Shown: in pieces, positions 52,486 through 61,172 of the stretch
Numbering within the stretch: position 1 is the first letter of the stretch
Layout of the letters: every line of letters starts with the position of its first letter
NCBI RefSeq assembly: GCF_030915485.1
Contig: NZ_CP133266.1
Span: forward strand, 2,232,001 to 2,296,000
DNA length: 64,000 nucleotides
Origin: Neobacillus sp. PS3-40
GTDB taxonomy: Bacteria; Bacillota; Bacilli; Bacillales; Cytobacillaceae
Reading direction: 5' to 3'
Translations under genes and position numbers: made by a program
Notes under the pieces: generated by a model
Seen by the model: only the letters and a program-made list of their open reading frames with translations
Told to the model about the DNA's origin: nothing
The model's database searches: none

Positions 52486-53400
52486 ATGACATCTATATTA
52501 CCTAACAAAGCTAAAATAATCTCTTTTATTAATATGAAAGGTGGGGTTGGAAAAACCACACTAACTAAAGATTTAGGGTATTTTTTAGCTTCACAAAGAA
52601 ATTATAAAATCTTATTTATTGATCTAGATCCACAGTCTAACTTAACTCAATCTTTTTTCAGAAAGTTTGGCTACCATCAAGAAAATCTTCTTGATATAGT
52701 AGATCCAGAGGAAGAAGATGATAATACTTTAGAAGATTCAACTAAAGCTAGTGATAAGAAAACTATTGGTAGCGATATCTCAATTCAAAAGTTATTTAAA
52801 CCCGGGGTGATTTCTCATTTAAAAAGGGATGATTGTCTTTTAAAACTAAATGAGAACATATCAATAATTCCTGGGACATTAAAAGCCATCTTCTCAGAAA
52901 GAAATAGTAACATAGAAAATCACCTTTTCAACTATATTAATCAAACAAAATTAAAAGAGGAGTTTGATTTCATTTTTATTGATTGTCCTCCAACATACTC
53001 TAACTATACTATTTCCGCTTTAATAACAAGTGACTATTTTATTACACCAAGTAAGCCAGATGCATATTCTGTTCTAGGAATTGAAATGTTACATGAAGTA
53101 GTTAGACGAGTAAAAGAAGAACATCAAGTATATTTTTCAAGTAAGAGTTTAAATTCCCTAGGAGTAATTTTCACAGAGCTAGCACCTTACAGTAAAGGCT
53201 ATTCTGACCAAATAAATGAGATTAAAACCTCATCAAAAATTGAAGAATTAAATATACATTTCTTTGAAAATCACTTTGTTTATAATAGCTATATACCAAA
53301 AAGAGCCGAATATTTTATTAGTGATTCATCTAGTAGTACAAAAGAGGGTTTAATAGTCCTAGCCGATGAATTTGAAAGGCGGTTTAATGAAAGTGAATGA
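52486..53400 (+). CDS. ParA-family ATPase
   Basis: 304 residues, a MinD/ParA P-loop ATPase. Deviant Walker A is MKGGVGKTTLTKDLG (about 18-32), switch I/II are LFIDLDPQSNL and FIFIDCPPTYSN. A non-conserved acidic insertion (EEEDDNTLEDSTKASDKK, about 75-92) is unusual. No ParB-like gene or obvious parS is near. It begins a three-gene operon with two unknown proteins, overlapping the next gene by 14 bp, between two rlmH-end repeats. Such an operon could move or position something, or be a defence system; I cannot decide. GGAGG precedes the ATG. Confidence 0.88.
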   Translation: MTSILPNKAKIISFINMKGGVGKTTLTKDLGYFLASQRNYKILFIDLDPQSNLTQSFFRKFGYHQENLLDIVDPEEEDDNTLEDSTKASDKKTIGSDISIQKLFKPGVISHLKRDDCLLKLNENISIIPGTLKAIFSERNSNIENHLFNYINQTKLKEEFDFIFIDCPPTYSNYTISALITSDYFITPSKPDAYSVLGIEMLHEVVRRVKEEHQVYFSSKSLNSLGVIFTELAPYSKGYSDQINEIKTSSKIEELNIHFFENHFVYNSYIPKRAEYFISDSSSSTKEGLIVLADEFERRFNESE

Positions 53401-53812
53401 TCTAGAAAAGTTAAGAAGTCTCCTACACTCATTAAAGAATGTAAAAAATGATGATATCTATAGAAGTGAAGCCTACAGTATATATGTAATATTCTTTTTA
53501 TCAACTGAGATATTCAAAAGTAATATCGATGTTAAAGATTTTTTAGAAAAAAATCCTGAATTCTTTTTATTTATTAAAAAGTATAAAATGGAATTGAGAG
53601 ATTATTTATTCAATAGTAGGACTGTCTTAATAGGAAGATTCATAAGAATAATTCAAAAAGCAGCTATAGCTGATTTAAAATCTATAATGAAGGTAATTCA
53701 GAATATTGCTTTCTTTGAAGCAAAGAATACTAAATTAGTAAATAATAAAGTAAAAGCCAATGAGGAAAATTATTATGATTCTTTATTAAAACAATTTAAG
53801 CGGGGTAATTAA
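53387..53812 (+). CDS. Unknown protein, second gene of the ParA operon
   Basis: 141 residues from the ATG at 53387, which follows AAAGGCGG and overlaps the ParA gene by 14 bp. Predicted all-helical and Lys-rich (for example LEKLRSLLHSLKNVKNDDIY, then EKNPEFFLFIKKYKMELRDY). No membrane segment and no recognised domain. Tight overlap implies translational coupling and a complex with the ATPase. Confidence 0.7.
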   Translation: MKVNDLEKLRSLLHSLKNVKNDDIYRSEAYSIYVIFFLSTEIFKSNIDVKDFLEKNPEFFLFIKKYKMELRDYLFNSRTVLIGRFIRIIQKAAIADLKSIMKVIQNIAFFEAKNTKLVNNKVKANEENYYDSLLKQFKRGN

Positions 53813-53813
53813 T

Positions 53814-54503
53814 TTGATAGATTCTTATATTAATGAATATAAGACCCTAACACACAAACTATTTCCACATAGTATGTTAGATTATAATGATGCAACTACT
53901 TTAGAAACATTAGCGTCTATGTTTAAATCAATAGAAATTATTGATACATATGTAAATTCGACCGCTTCTTTAGACCCTTGGATTCAATTAAAGTTAAATG
54001 AAGTAAAAAATCAATTGTTAATCTCTCTTTATTATTTACCTCAGTACACAACTTATGTTTTTAATTCTTTTCAGAGAAGTATTACTGAACTTGTTTTGAA
54101 AATCACACTATACTCTGCTTCTGTAGATGCTAAAACTGTAGATTATCAGAACAGTATAAATGGAATACAGTTTAGAATATTAAAAGAAAAAATAAAAAAC
54201 TTGCAACAATATAGTGATTCTTTTAAAAACTCATCGGATAACTTTTTCTCCTTCTATGGTAGTAGTTCTAACAACATTCATTTAAAGAACTCAACAACCA
54301 TTATTGATTATATTGAGGCCTATAATTTTATTACCCAAGGGGAAATCAAACAGCTGCGAAATTTTGTAATTAAAGTCGAAAGCTTTTTATTAACTATTTT
54401 CGCTAAACTTCATAATTTAAATGATAAAGAGTTAAATATGCCTGCAAAAATCCAACTAAAAAAGGTGATATCTGGCACTTTGTATAAAAAACATTTTTGT
54501 TAG
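53814..54503 (+). CDS. Unknown protein, third gene of the ParA operon
   Basis: 229 residues from a TTG that follows GCGGGG; the gene starts one base after the preceding stop. Predicted helical, with aromatic-rich middle (QLLISLYYLPQYTTYVFNSF) and no signal or membrane helix. No family recognised. Its size and its coupling to the ParA gene suggest an effector or adaptor. Confidence 0.7.
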   Translation: MIDSYINEYKTLTHKLFPHSMLDYNDATTLETLASMFKSIEIIDTYVNSTASLDPWIQLKLNEVKNQLLISLYYLPQYTTYVFNSFQRSITELVLKITLYSASVDAKTVDYQNSINGIQFRILKEKIKNLQQYSDSFKNSSDNFFSFYGSSSNNIHLKNSTTIIDYIEAYNFITQGEIKQLRNFVIKVESFLLTIFAKLHNLNDKELNMPAKIQLKKVISGTLYKKHFC

Positions 54504-54621
54504 TAAAAATTAATATTTTCATTACTCATATAATCCATAGAAAAACCTCTTCAAAAGAAATTTAAAATCTCAAAAGCCTATTCAATAAAACTATATTATG
54601 AATAGGCCCCCTTCATTTTTA

Positions 54622-54678
54622 AAAACCTCATTTACTTATGGTAAGGTTCACCGTAACGTATCTAAATGAGGTTTTTTA
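54622..54678 (+). repeat. rlmH-end repeat / SCC-like att candidate (best copy)
   Basis: The first 32 bases (AAAAACCTCATTTACTTATG then GTAAGGTTCACC) are identical to the end of rlmH at 56876-56907. The following bases, TCTAAATGAGGTTTTTT, mirror the left arm and close a long hairpin with inner pairing TTATGGT/ACCGTAA. Same orientation as rlmH. It separates the ParA operon from the HNH cassette. Confidence 0.88.
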
Positions 54679-54745
54679 AACCTTCTGTTAACTGTATATT
54701 TAGACCTTCGACTCTTCTGTAAGCTAAATGGCCCATCTCAAGATT

Positions 54746-55006
54746 TTAATTCAGATTTTGCTTTAACTCTGATTCAATATGAACCGTGTTTCGATATTTG
54801 TATAAATTTATTAGGTCGACTTTTAGCTGAATATCAATTAGATTTAATTTAAAACACGCAACAACTTTTTGGTCATATCGTATCTTTGTTATATCAATTG
54901 GCTTTCTTTCTTTGTAAAGCGTTAAAATCTCTTTTCCATCATGAATTAACTCTAGGGTAAGTGAGGTTTTTAATATTTTATTATCAATTTCTTCTGATGT
55001 TTTCTC
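54746..55006 (-). other. Open, coding-like frame without start, overlapping the HNH gene end
   Basis: 86 codons with no stop on the minus strand, in the +1 frame relative to the HNH gene and overlapping its last eight codons. The translation looks like protein (KTSLTLELIHDGKEILTLYK, VVACFKLNLIDIQLKVDLIN). It has no ATG, GTG or TTG start. Either it is the lost end of the HNH protein after a frameshift, or a gene remnant. Confidence 0.45.
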
Positions 55007-56744
55007 TTATCATTAAATTATAATATTTATTTAAATTTTCCTTTATGTATTCAATATCTTTTTTTGCTAAATGACTTTTGCAATCTCTGATTATAATTAC
55101 CATACATCTAAATAATAAGTCCACTTTGTAAAGTGAAACTAATGTATCCTCACCTTCAATTTCATCTATCAATGAAGACATTGTTTTTATTAAAGTTTCC
55201 TTATCATCTTCTTCAAATCCTAACTGTAAGTTAGTTTTTACATAATTTATTTCTGCCTTATTTATTTCCGAATATGAAATAATTTTTTTAAAACTCTTAT
55301 AGAATATTTTTAAATCTTCTGTTTGTAATACAATGGAGGGAAATCCTGCCAAAAAAATCTGTAACTCTTCTAATATGGTTAGTAAATCATCTTCTAATTC
55401 TGTATTTTTAATTAAACTTGCATAATTACTAATGGCAAAATCTTTTTTAAAGCTATCAAACTTTATAGTGGGAATAAATAATTTCTTTTTTTCTATTTTT
55501 TTATTTTCATAAACAACTCTAGGTATAAGGTCTTCAATTAACCATTTATATGTAACCATTGGACTCCAATACCTATCTTCTTTAAAATACTGTAATTTTT
55601 TATTCCAAAAGTACTCGTCTGTCCAAACAATACTTATATCTTCTGTTGTATGAATCATATAGCTAGATTCTTCTATCATCGGAAAAATAAATGCTCTAAA
55701 ACCTTGTGTTTCTTTGTCAAAAATCTTTATTATAGACCCTGTTCCATCAAAAATGTGCCATTCCGTCTCCCCGTTTTGATAATCATAATTTCTACAAAAT
55801 TCTCTAATTTCAAACCAAAGCATTTTGCTTATTCTACATAGCATCAAGTTATTTTTAAATCTATTAATTTTAGGAAAACTAGCCCAATTAAATGTGGTAT
55901 AAATATTTTCAAGCTCTTCCATATAAATTTCATAGAAATCATCTATTATATTTAAAAGTTGTATTACCTCTTCCCTTTCAAGGGGAATCCTTACGTTAGC
56001 AAAATCAACAAAATATTCTTTTGAATTACTATCAAATTTTTGAAGAACAAATTTTCTTAAGCCATTTTCTAAGTCTGTTTTAGCACCTTCAAATAATTGA
56101 TTAAGAATTTGTTCATGATTTAAGGTAATCATACAATCTCTTAATCTGAGAGTGTTAAATGTTATCAAACAACTTCCCTGTATTTTAGGATATGAAGGTA
56201 AATATCCCATTAATTTAACATTAGAGAAACTTCTATTATAGGTATGTATATCGTTGTATTTATTAATACTTCTTAACTCATCATATGGTTTTTCATTGGA
56301 AATAGAGTCATATATTCCCTCTAATTCTTCCTTACTAATAGGCTCTTCTGCAATGGCAACTAATTTAGCAATAGCTTTATCAATGTTTTTATCTTTTTTT
56401 AATTGCTCAATCCTTCGTTTTACTTTGTCAACTTTTCTTGATGTTTTATCAAAAATACAATGCCCTAAAAAAGTCTCTGGATAAAGATTTTTATTCTTCA
56501 CTTGATTTACATTAGGATTACACGGTACAAGGTTATATAAACTATTAACATTAAAATCTTTAGGAAGTCCTAATATCGAAATAATTTTTTTAAATTCTTC
56601 TTTATCTAAATACTCTGGAATAATATGGTCTATATGCATGTCTTTATATCTTAATGGTTCATCACTATAAAAACAATTACCTCCATATTCATAAAATAAA
56701 GCAGCCCTTACAATGTCATTATTTTTATCAAATTTATAATTCAT
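54984..56744 (-). CDS. HNH endonuclease domain protein with unknown C-terminus
   Basis: 586 residues. The N-terminal HNH domain (about 15-80) starts with a cysteine-bearing GGNCFYSDEPLRYKDMHIDH, carries HIDHIIPEYLD and ends with LYNLVPCNPNVNQVKN. The remaining 450 residues have no recognised domain and are mostly helical; they may be a sensor. A 586-residue HNH protein alone in an AT-rich cassette between rlmH-end repeats is the form of many defence nucleases. A possible frameshifted extension lies at 54746-55006. Confidence 0.72.
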   Translation of the reverse strand: MNYKFDKNNDIVRAALFYEYGGNCFYSDEPLRYKDMHIDHIIPEYLDKEEFKKIISILGLPKDFNVNSLYNLVPCNPNVNQVKNKNLYPETFLGHCIFDKTSRKVDKVKRRIEQLKKDKNIDKAIAKLVAIAEEPISKEELEGIYDSISNEKPYDELRSINKYNDIHTYNRSFSNVKLMGYLPSYPKIQGSCLITFNTLRLRDCMITLNHEQILNQLFEGAKTDLENGLRKFVLQKFDSNSKEYFVDFANVRIPLEREEVIQLLNIIDDFYEIYMEELENIYTTFNWASFPKINRFKNNLMLCRISKMLWFEIREFCRNYDYQNGETEWHIFDGTGSIIKIFDKETQGFRAFIFPMIEESSYMIHTTEDISIVWTDEYFWNKKLQYFKEDRYWSPMVTYKWLIEDLIPRVVYENKKIEKKKLFIPTIKFDSFKKDFAISNYASLIKNTELEDDLLTILEELQIFLAGFPSIVLQTEDLKIFYKSFKKIISYSEINKAEINYVKTNLQLGFEEDDKETLIKTMSSLIDEIEGEDTLVSLYKVDLLFRCMVIIIRDCKSHLAKKDIEYIKENLNKYYNLMIRENIRRN

Positions 56745-56875
56745 CGTTATCCCCCATAAAATAGATAAAATAATTAAACCTCAATTAAGATACAAACACT
56801 AGCTTTTGGTGTATGATTTAGGGAATTCTTTTCAGTATTTAATTAAATGTATTTGACAGTTATCTTGACAATGTT

Positions 56876-56907
56876 AAAAACCTCATTTACTTATGGTAAG
56901 GTTCACC
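56876..56907 (+). repeat. rlmH 3' end, presumed attachment site
   Basis: AAAAACCTCATTTACTTATG then GTAAGGTTCACC. Read on the minus strand this is codons for Gly-Glu-Pro-Tyr-His-Lys, the rlmH stop, and ATGAGGTTTTT. The mirror arm present in other copies is absent here because the left side is rlmH coding DNA. In staphylococci the same place is the attB of SCC elements. Confidence 0.75.
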
Positions 56908-57366
56908 CCGATTAATCCGATAAGCCCGATACACCTGCTCAACCAATATCAATCTCATTAATTGATGAGGAAAAGTCATTTTAGAAAAGGAGAGCTGTTC
57001 ATTTGATCTTTTCAATACTTCTGCACTTAGACCTAGTGACCCTCCAATGATAAAGGCAATTTTGCTTTTGCCGTATGTCGCCAATTTATCTAATGAATCT
57101 GCTAATTCCTCGGATGATTGCATTTTCCCATTAATCGCTAAAGCAAATACGTATGTATCTTGGCTGATCTTAGCTAAGATTCTTTCTCCCTCTTTTTGCT
57201 TCACCTGTTCCATTTCCAACTCACTTAATTCTTCTGGTGCCTTTTCGTCAGCCACCTCGATCATTTCCACTTTTGCATAAGACGTCAATCTTTTTAAATA
57301 CTCATCAATTCCTTGTTTTAGGTATTTCTCTTTCAATTTTCCAACCGTTACAATCGAGATATTCAC
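56887..57366 (-). CDS. rlmH: 23S rRNA (pseudouridine-1915-N3)-methyltransferase
   Basis: 159 residues from the GTG at 57366, exactly the family length; the ATG frame three codons earlier has no better site. SPOUT-fold enzyme methylating pseudouridine 1915 in the helix 69 loop of 23S rRNA. Family blocks: [40 protein letters not shown] and the C-terminal [20 protein letters not shown] ending [10 protein letters not shown]. It matches B. subtilis RlmH (YydA) nearly throughout. The stop codon lies inside the repeat at 56876-56907. Upstream is a DnaA-box cluster. Confidence 0.97.
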   Translation of the reverse strand: MNISIVTVGKLKEKYLKQGIDEYLKRLTSYAKVEMIEVADEKAPEELSELEMEQVKQKEGERILAKISQDTYVFALAINGKMQSSEELADSLDKLATYGKSKIAFIIGGSLGLSAEVLKRSNEQLSFSKMTFPHQLMRLILVEQVYRAYRINRGEPYHK

Positions 57367-57401
57367 AATCCACAACCCTTTTCAAAATGATTACAAACAG
57401 G

Positions 57402-57592
57402 TTATCCACAAAAGTTATCAACATATCCACAGTTTTTATCCACATCTTGTATGGGATCACTCGTTCGCCACCATATATACAGCTGGTTTTTCGCAATATT
57501 CACAGGTTGTTGATAAGTTATCCACAGTTAATTTTGATAATATCGGAAATGTCCCATGTTCATCCACAATCGTATCAAGTGCAATATCCACA
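57402..57592. promoter_or_regulatory. DnaA-box cluster upstream of rlmH
   Basis: Exact TTATCCACA at 57402, 57436 and 57518; ATATCCACA at 57423 and 57584; TTATCAACA at 57415 and, inverted, at 57508; TCATCCACA at 57560. Eight boxes in 190 bp. In B. subtilis the region next to the same gene (yydA) is one of the known DnaA-box clusters outside oriC, which titrate DnaA and moderate initiation. The frames in this stretch are not genes. Confidence 0.88.
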
Positions 57593-57799
57593 TGTTCTTC
57601 ACACGAATAAATCATATTTTCTCCACCCTTTAAAATAAATTTTATATCAGTATTTTACACTAATCGTCGAATAGTCATCCTAATACATATTAGCATACAA
57701 AACGTTTATAGCGTTGCTCGCCCCATTTTATGTAGTAAAAAATAGGGTATTTATCATCACGATTGGATTCACGGATTCACTTTTGCCTAGCTCTACACC

Positions 57800-57877
57800 T
57801 TTTCTTCAGCTAAGCATAAGGGCAACTACACCTCTGTCATCACCCTTGGGGACTCGCCAATCGGCGAGTTTTCATTA
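57800..57877 (-). repeat. Dispersed repeat, copy 2 of a pair
   Basis: Reverse complement of the repeat at 11114-11170, with the GACTCGCCAATCGGCGAG hairpin and TCATCACCCTT. It is directly followed by the 165-bp repeat, so two repeat families sit end to end. Confidence 0.6.
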
Positions 57878-57879
57878 AA

Positions 57880-58045
57880 AAAGGCTGTTTTCGCATAGAT
57901 TTGTTGTTTTTCGTACCTACTCTAAAGACCCGAAATAACTATGGTATCGTGCTCTTTTCTTAAAAACTTCCTCCAGTTTTCATCGGTAAACTGGAGTACC
58001 ATTCTAATTTAGTTTCAAATAGCAACAAAGTTTAAGAAAAGAGCC
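57880..58045 (+). repeat. 165-bp repeat, copy 2
   Basis: Matches 41086-41250 with about 10 percent differences, same strand. It carries the inner inverted pair GCTCTTTTCTTAAA / TTTAAGAAAAGAGC. It lies between the DnaA boxes and the end of the htrC-like gene and may serve as its terminator. Confidence 0.8.
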
Positions 58046-58096
58046 AAAAAAAAGCAGGAAAGTTTTTACCCAACTTCCCCACTCTTGATTACTTAT

Positions 58097-59344
58097 TTAT
58101 TGAGCACTTTCAACAGTTAATTTCAACGTTGCATCCTTCAACTTTCCACTTCGATAAAATTTAACATGCAGCTGGTCACCGATTTTCTTTTTCTGATACA
58201 AGTGTTTACGAAGATCGATGACATCCTTTATTTTTTGGCCATCCATTTCTACAATGACATCAAGCTCTCTTAGTCCAGCAAGGGCTGCAGGAGAACCTGC
58301 TATAACTTGCCTTAAAGCCACTCCGTAATTAACATCTTTCGGCAATTTTAAGGCTTCTTGTTGATAATAGGCGGGAATTTCGGCAACTGATTTCAAATCA
58401 ACACCCATATATGGCCGCTTTACATCTCCAAATTTTTCAAGATCATTAATAATTGGTTTTGCAGAGTTAATTGGAATAGATAAGCCAATTCCCTCAACTG
58501 CCTGCTGAGCAATTTTCATGGAGTTAATTCCAATCACTTGGCCATCAATATTGATGAGTGCCCCTCCACTATTACCAGGATTGATCGCTGCATCTGTCTG
58601 CACAACCTCTGCTTGCCAATCCACTACTCCATCCTGGTCAATATCAACGGGAATCGTCCGCTTTAGACCTGAAATTATCCCCTTCGTTACAGATCCAGAG
58701 AAGGTTGGACCTAGAGGGTTTCCGATTGCAATCACAGGTTCACCTGTTTTTAATTTATCAGAGTCCCCAAATTCGGCTACTTCTTTCACTTTGCTGCCAT
58801 CAATTTCGAGCACTGCCAAGTCCGTCCATACATCACTACCAAGCAGTTTTGCCGGAAGCTTTGTTCCATCATTTAGACTTACCTCTAATTTGGTAGCACC
58901 TTCTACAACGTGATGGTTTGTCACCACAAATGCCTTATTTCCTGCTTGTTTATAGATGACGCCCGATCCTGTTCCCGCTGCTTCCTCACTATTGCTTCCA
59001 TTGCCATTATCAGACCAAAAGTTGCTTGATTGTATATTTGCTATACCCACTACAGCTCCGCTTGTCTTTTCAACCGCTTTCGTTGTATCCGTTTCAACAT
59101 CAACAGCTACTTGTCTTTGAATAACCTCATTTTTGTTAGTAAGTTTCGTATTATTTTCTGAAGTCAGGTTGTTACCCTGTTGTACTGTATAAGGAAGGAT
59201 TCCATGATTAGACATTGATGGCATAGCAATAATAACCAATAGAGCCCCAAGGATGCCCCCAACTAAACTTGCAAAGAAATAGCCACCCTTTCCCTTTTTT
59301 CGCGCTTTGTTGCGAACCTCTGAATGATCATCATAATAACCCAA
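58097..59344 (-). CDS. htrC: HtrA-type serine protease with PDZ domain (HtrC-like)
   Basis: About 415 residues. An N-terminal membrane anchor (GGYFFASLVGGILGALLVII) is followed by an extracellular trypsin-like domain with the triad His in VVTNHHVVEGA, Asp in WTDLAVLEID and Ser in NPGNSGGALI, then one PDZ domain (about 320-410). It degrades or refolds misfolded exported proteins. I prefer the TTG at 59344 (product MGYYDDHSE, the usual beginning in Bacillus) with GAGG upstream; the frame is open to 59368. It stands at the conserved place between walJ and rlmH (B. subtilis yyxA). Confidence 0.93.
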   Translation of the reverse strand: MGYYDDHSEVRNKARKKGKGGYFFASLVGGILGALLVIIAMPSMSNHGILPYTVQQGNNLTSENNTKLTNKNEVIQRQVAVDVETDTTKAVEKTSGAVVGIANIQSSNFWSDNGNGSNSEEAAGTGSGVIYKQAGNKAFVVTNHHVVEGATKLEVSLNDGTKLPAKLLGSDVWTDLAVLEIDGSKVKEVAEFGDSDKLKTGEPVIAIGNPLGPTFSGSVTKGIISGLKRTIPVDIDQDGVVDWQAEVVQTDAAINPGNSGGALINIDGQVIGINSMKIAQQAVEGIGLSIPINSAKPIINDLEKFGDVKRPYMGVDLKSVAEIPAYYQQEALKLPKDVNYGVALRQVIAGSPAALAGLRELDVIVEMDGQKIKDVIDLRKHLYQKKKIGDQLHVKFYRSGKLKDATLKLTVESAQ

Positions 59345-59510
59345 ATTACACCATTCCTCTCTCTCCAAAAAGATTGCTATGTATATTTTGGCTTTCTAAA
59401 AACAATTATACTCTTTCCGTTTTAAATTTCTAAAGAATTGCACCTTCGTCTGAATCAAAGAATTCTCATGCTGAAAATAAACAATGCCATTTCATTTGAC
59501 CTAAAAGTAA

Positions 59511-59548
59511 AAAGAGTGAAAATGCTCTTTAAAAAGCATCCTCACTCA
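59511..59548 (-). terminator. Terminator after walJ
   Basis: GAGTGAGGATGCT and AGCATTTTCACTC around a T/A-rich loop, followed on the minus strand by TTTTTACTTTT. It ends the wal operon before htrC. Confidence 0.85.
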
Positions 59549-59576
59549 ATTATTTCCTACCGAATATTTTATAAAC

Positions 59577-60371
59577 CTAAACAGCTGTTAAAATTGTTGG
59601 TGTTTTAGGGTCTGTATCATATAACTGAAACTGTTCGCCAACAATAATTCCCTGGCTCTCTAATGTCTGGGTTACTGACATCCGTGCTAGTTCCTTCATA
59701 TTATTATCCATGCTTAAATGAGCAAGATAAAATTTCTTTGTATTGTCCCCCGCAACTTCACCCATTGCAATCGCAGCATCTTCGTTGCAAACATGCCCAA
59801 CATCACTTAAGATTCTTCGTTTCACACTCCAAGGATATCTTCCCATTCTAAGCATCTGTACATCGTGATTGGATTCAAAAACATATGCATCCGCATTAGA
59901 GATAATCCCCTTCATCCGATCACTTACATAACCAGTATCTGTTATAATAACGAGTTTTTTACCGGAATGATGAAAAACATAAAACATCGGATCTGCTGCA
60001 TCATGTGAAACACCAAAAGACTCAACTTCTGTTGCTCCAAAACTTTTACTAGTCTCCATATCGAAAATAAATTTTTGCTCCGTTGGAATTTCACCGATCA
60101 TGCCATCCATCGCCATCCACGTTTTTTCATTCGCAAAAATAGGCAATTTATATTTTCGGGCAATTACACCGATTCCCTTTACATGATCACTATGCTCGTG
60201 AGTAACAAAAACACCTGAAAGCTTACTTATATCTCGATCAATTTTTTGAAAAAGTGCCTCCATTTGTTTCCCACTAAAACCGGCATCCACCAAGAACGAA
60301 TGCTGGCCATCTTCTACATAGACAGCATTTCCTGTACTCCCACTAGCAAGTACACTTAAGTGTAAAGACAT
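59577..60371 (-). CDS. walJ: WalJ (YycJ) metallo-beta-lactamase-fold hydrolase
   Basis: 264 residues. The metal ligands of the MBL fold are in [11 protein letters not shown] (about 57-67, HxHxDH), with further histidines in [10 protein letters not shown] and FYLAHLS, and the aspartate in VIITDTGYV. WalJ belongs to the MBL group that includes nucleases and is the fourth member of the wal operon; in bacilli its loss affects replication and division timing. Cytoplasmic. It starts 6 bp after walI stops. Operon end is marked by the terminator at 59511. Confidence 0.95.
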   Translation of the reverse strand: MSLHLSVLASGSTGNAVYVEDGQHSFLVDAGFSGKQMEALFQKIDRDISKLSGVFVTHEHSDHVKGIGVIARKYKLPIFANEKTWMAMDGMIGEIPTEQKFIFDMETSKSFGATEVESFGVSHDAADPMFYVFHHSGKKLVIITDTGYVSDRMKGIISNADAYVFESNHDVQMLRMGRYPWSVKRRILSDVGHVCNEDAAIAMGEVAGDNTKKFYLAHLSMDNNMKELARMSVTQTLESQGIIVGEQFQLYDTDPKTPTILTAV

Positions 60372-60377
60372 ACTATT

Positions 60378-61172
60378 TCACTCCACTACCTTATTTTCAT
60401 CACTACTAAAATCAATAATTTGCCCCTCAAAAGCATTCACAAACAAGCTTTCCTTATCATTAACAACAATATGCCATGTTGGTGCTAATACCTGTGATGC
60501 AGCAAGTTGAATGAGAGTTGAATATCCAAGTTCAACCCTTGTAATCTTGCTTTTTGGTTTAAGAATTCCCTTTTGATGCAATGTTTCAATCGCTTTTAAA
60601 GGAGGGAGAACCTCACCTTTTTCTGTTAGCTTTTCAATCCCCTCAAGATAGGTCTGAGTATAGGAAATAACTTGATTCTCTTTATTGAGGGAGAAAATGA
60701 TCATTCCGTTTATATTCTTGTATAAGGTCTTATTTTCAAACTGTTGAAAGTAAGTAATCGTATTTTTTTTATCATCTTTCTCCCAAAATTGATAGTGTTC
60801 TCCATAAAGGACATCTTCCTTTATAAAAGAAGAAAGATCAGACGGTTCAAATTTAGAAGGAATCTGAATAGGCTTCTCTAATTTAGCCTGTAGACTATTA
60901 CCATCTTTTAAATCAACAGATTGTCCCTTTAATTTGCTTATATCTCCATTAGTAAATGTTTTTGGCTTAGCACTAACATATTGGCCTTTTATTGAAATTT
61001 TCGGAAGTTCTCCATACTTAATTTCGTCAGCCTTCAGTTTATCCTCAAAAGAGGCTTCCGTAATAAATTCATATTTGTTGGCATCACGTATTTTCATAAA
61101 CTGATATAACAAATAAACATCTAAAATCAAGAAGGTCAAAATAAAGATGGTTTTAATCTTACTCCAATCCAT
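60378..61172 (-). CDS. walI: WalI (YycI), WalK regulatory membrane protein
   Basis: 264 residues: one N-terminal transmembrane helix (WSKIKTIFILTFLILDVYLLYQ, about 2-22) and an extracellular domain shared with WalH. Together with WalH it forms a membrane complex with the essential kinase WalK and restrains it. The start overlaps the walH end by 14 bp, so expression is coupled. Confidence 0.93.
   Translation of the reverse strand: MDWSKIKTIFILTFLILDVYLLYQFMKIRDANKYEFITEASFEDKLKADEIKYGELPKISIKGQYVSAKPKTFTNGDISKLKGQSVDLKDGNSLQAKLEKPIQIPSKFEPSDLSSFIKEDVLYGEHYQFWEKDDKKNTITYFQQFENKTLYKNINGMIIFSLNKENQVISYTQTYLEGIEKLTEKGEVLPPLKAIETLHQKGILKPKSKITRVELGYSTLIQLAASQVLAPTWHIVVNDKESLFVNAFEGQIIDFSSDENKVVE

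Noticed and set aside
47855-56907. Prophage or conjugative element as the source of the accessory cassettes
   Set aside because: No integrase, capsid, portal, relaxase or type IV secretion gene was found; no ccr-type recombinase either, so the element is called SCC-like on att structure only.
57305-57638. Open frames inside the DnaA-box cluster
   Set aside because: Produced by repeated TTATCCACA motifs; no ribosome sites and no protein-like conservation.
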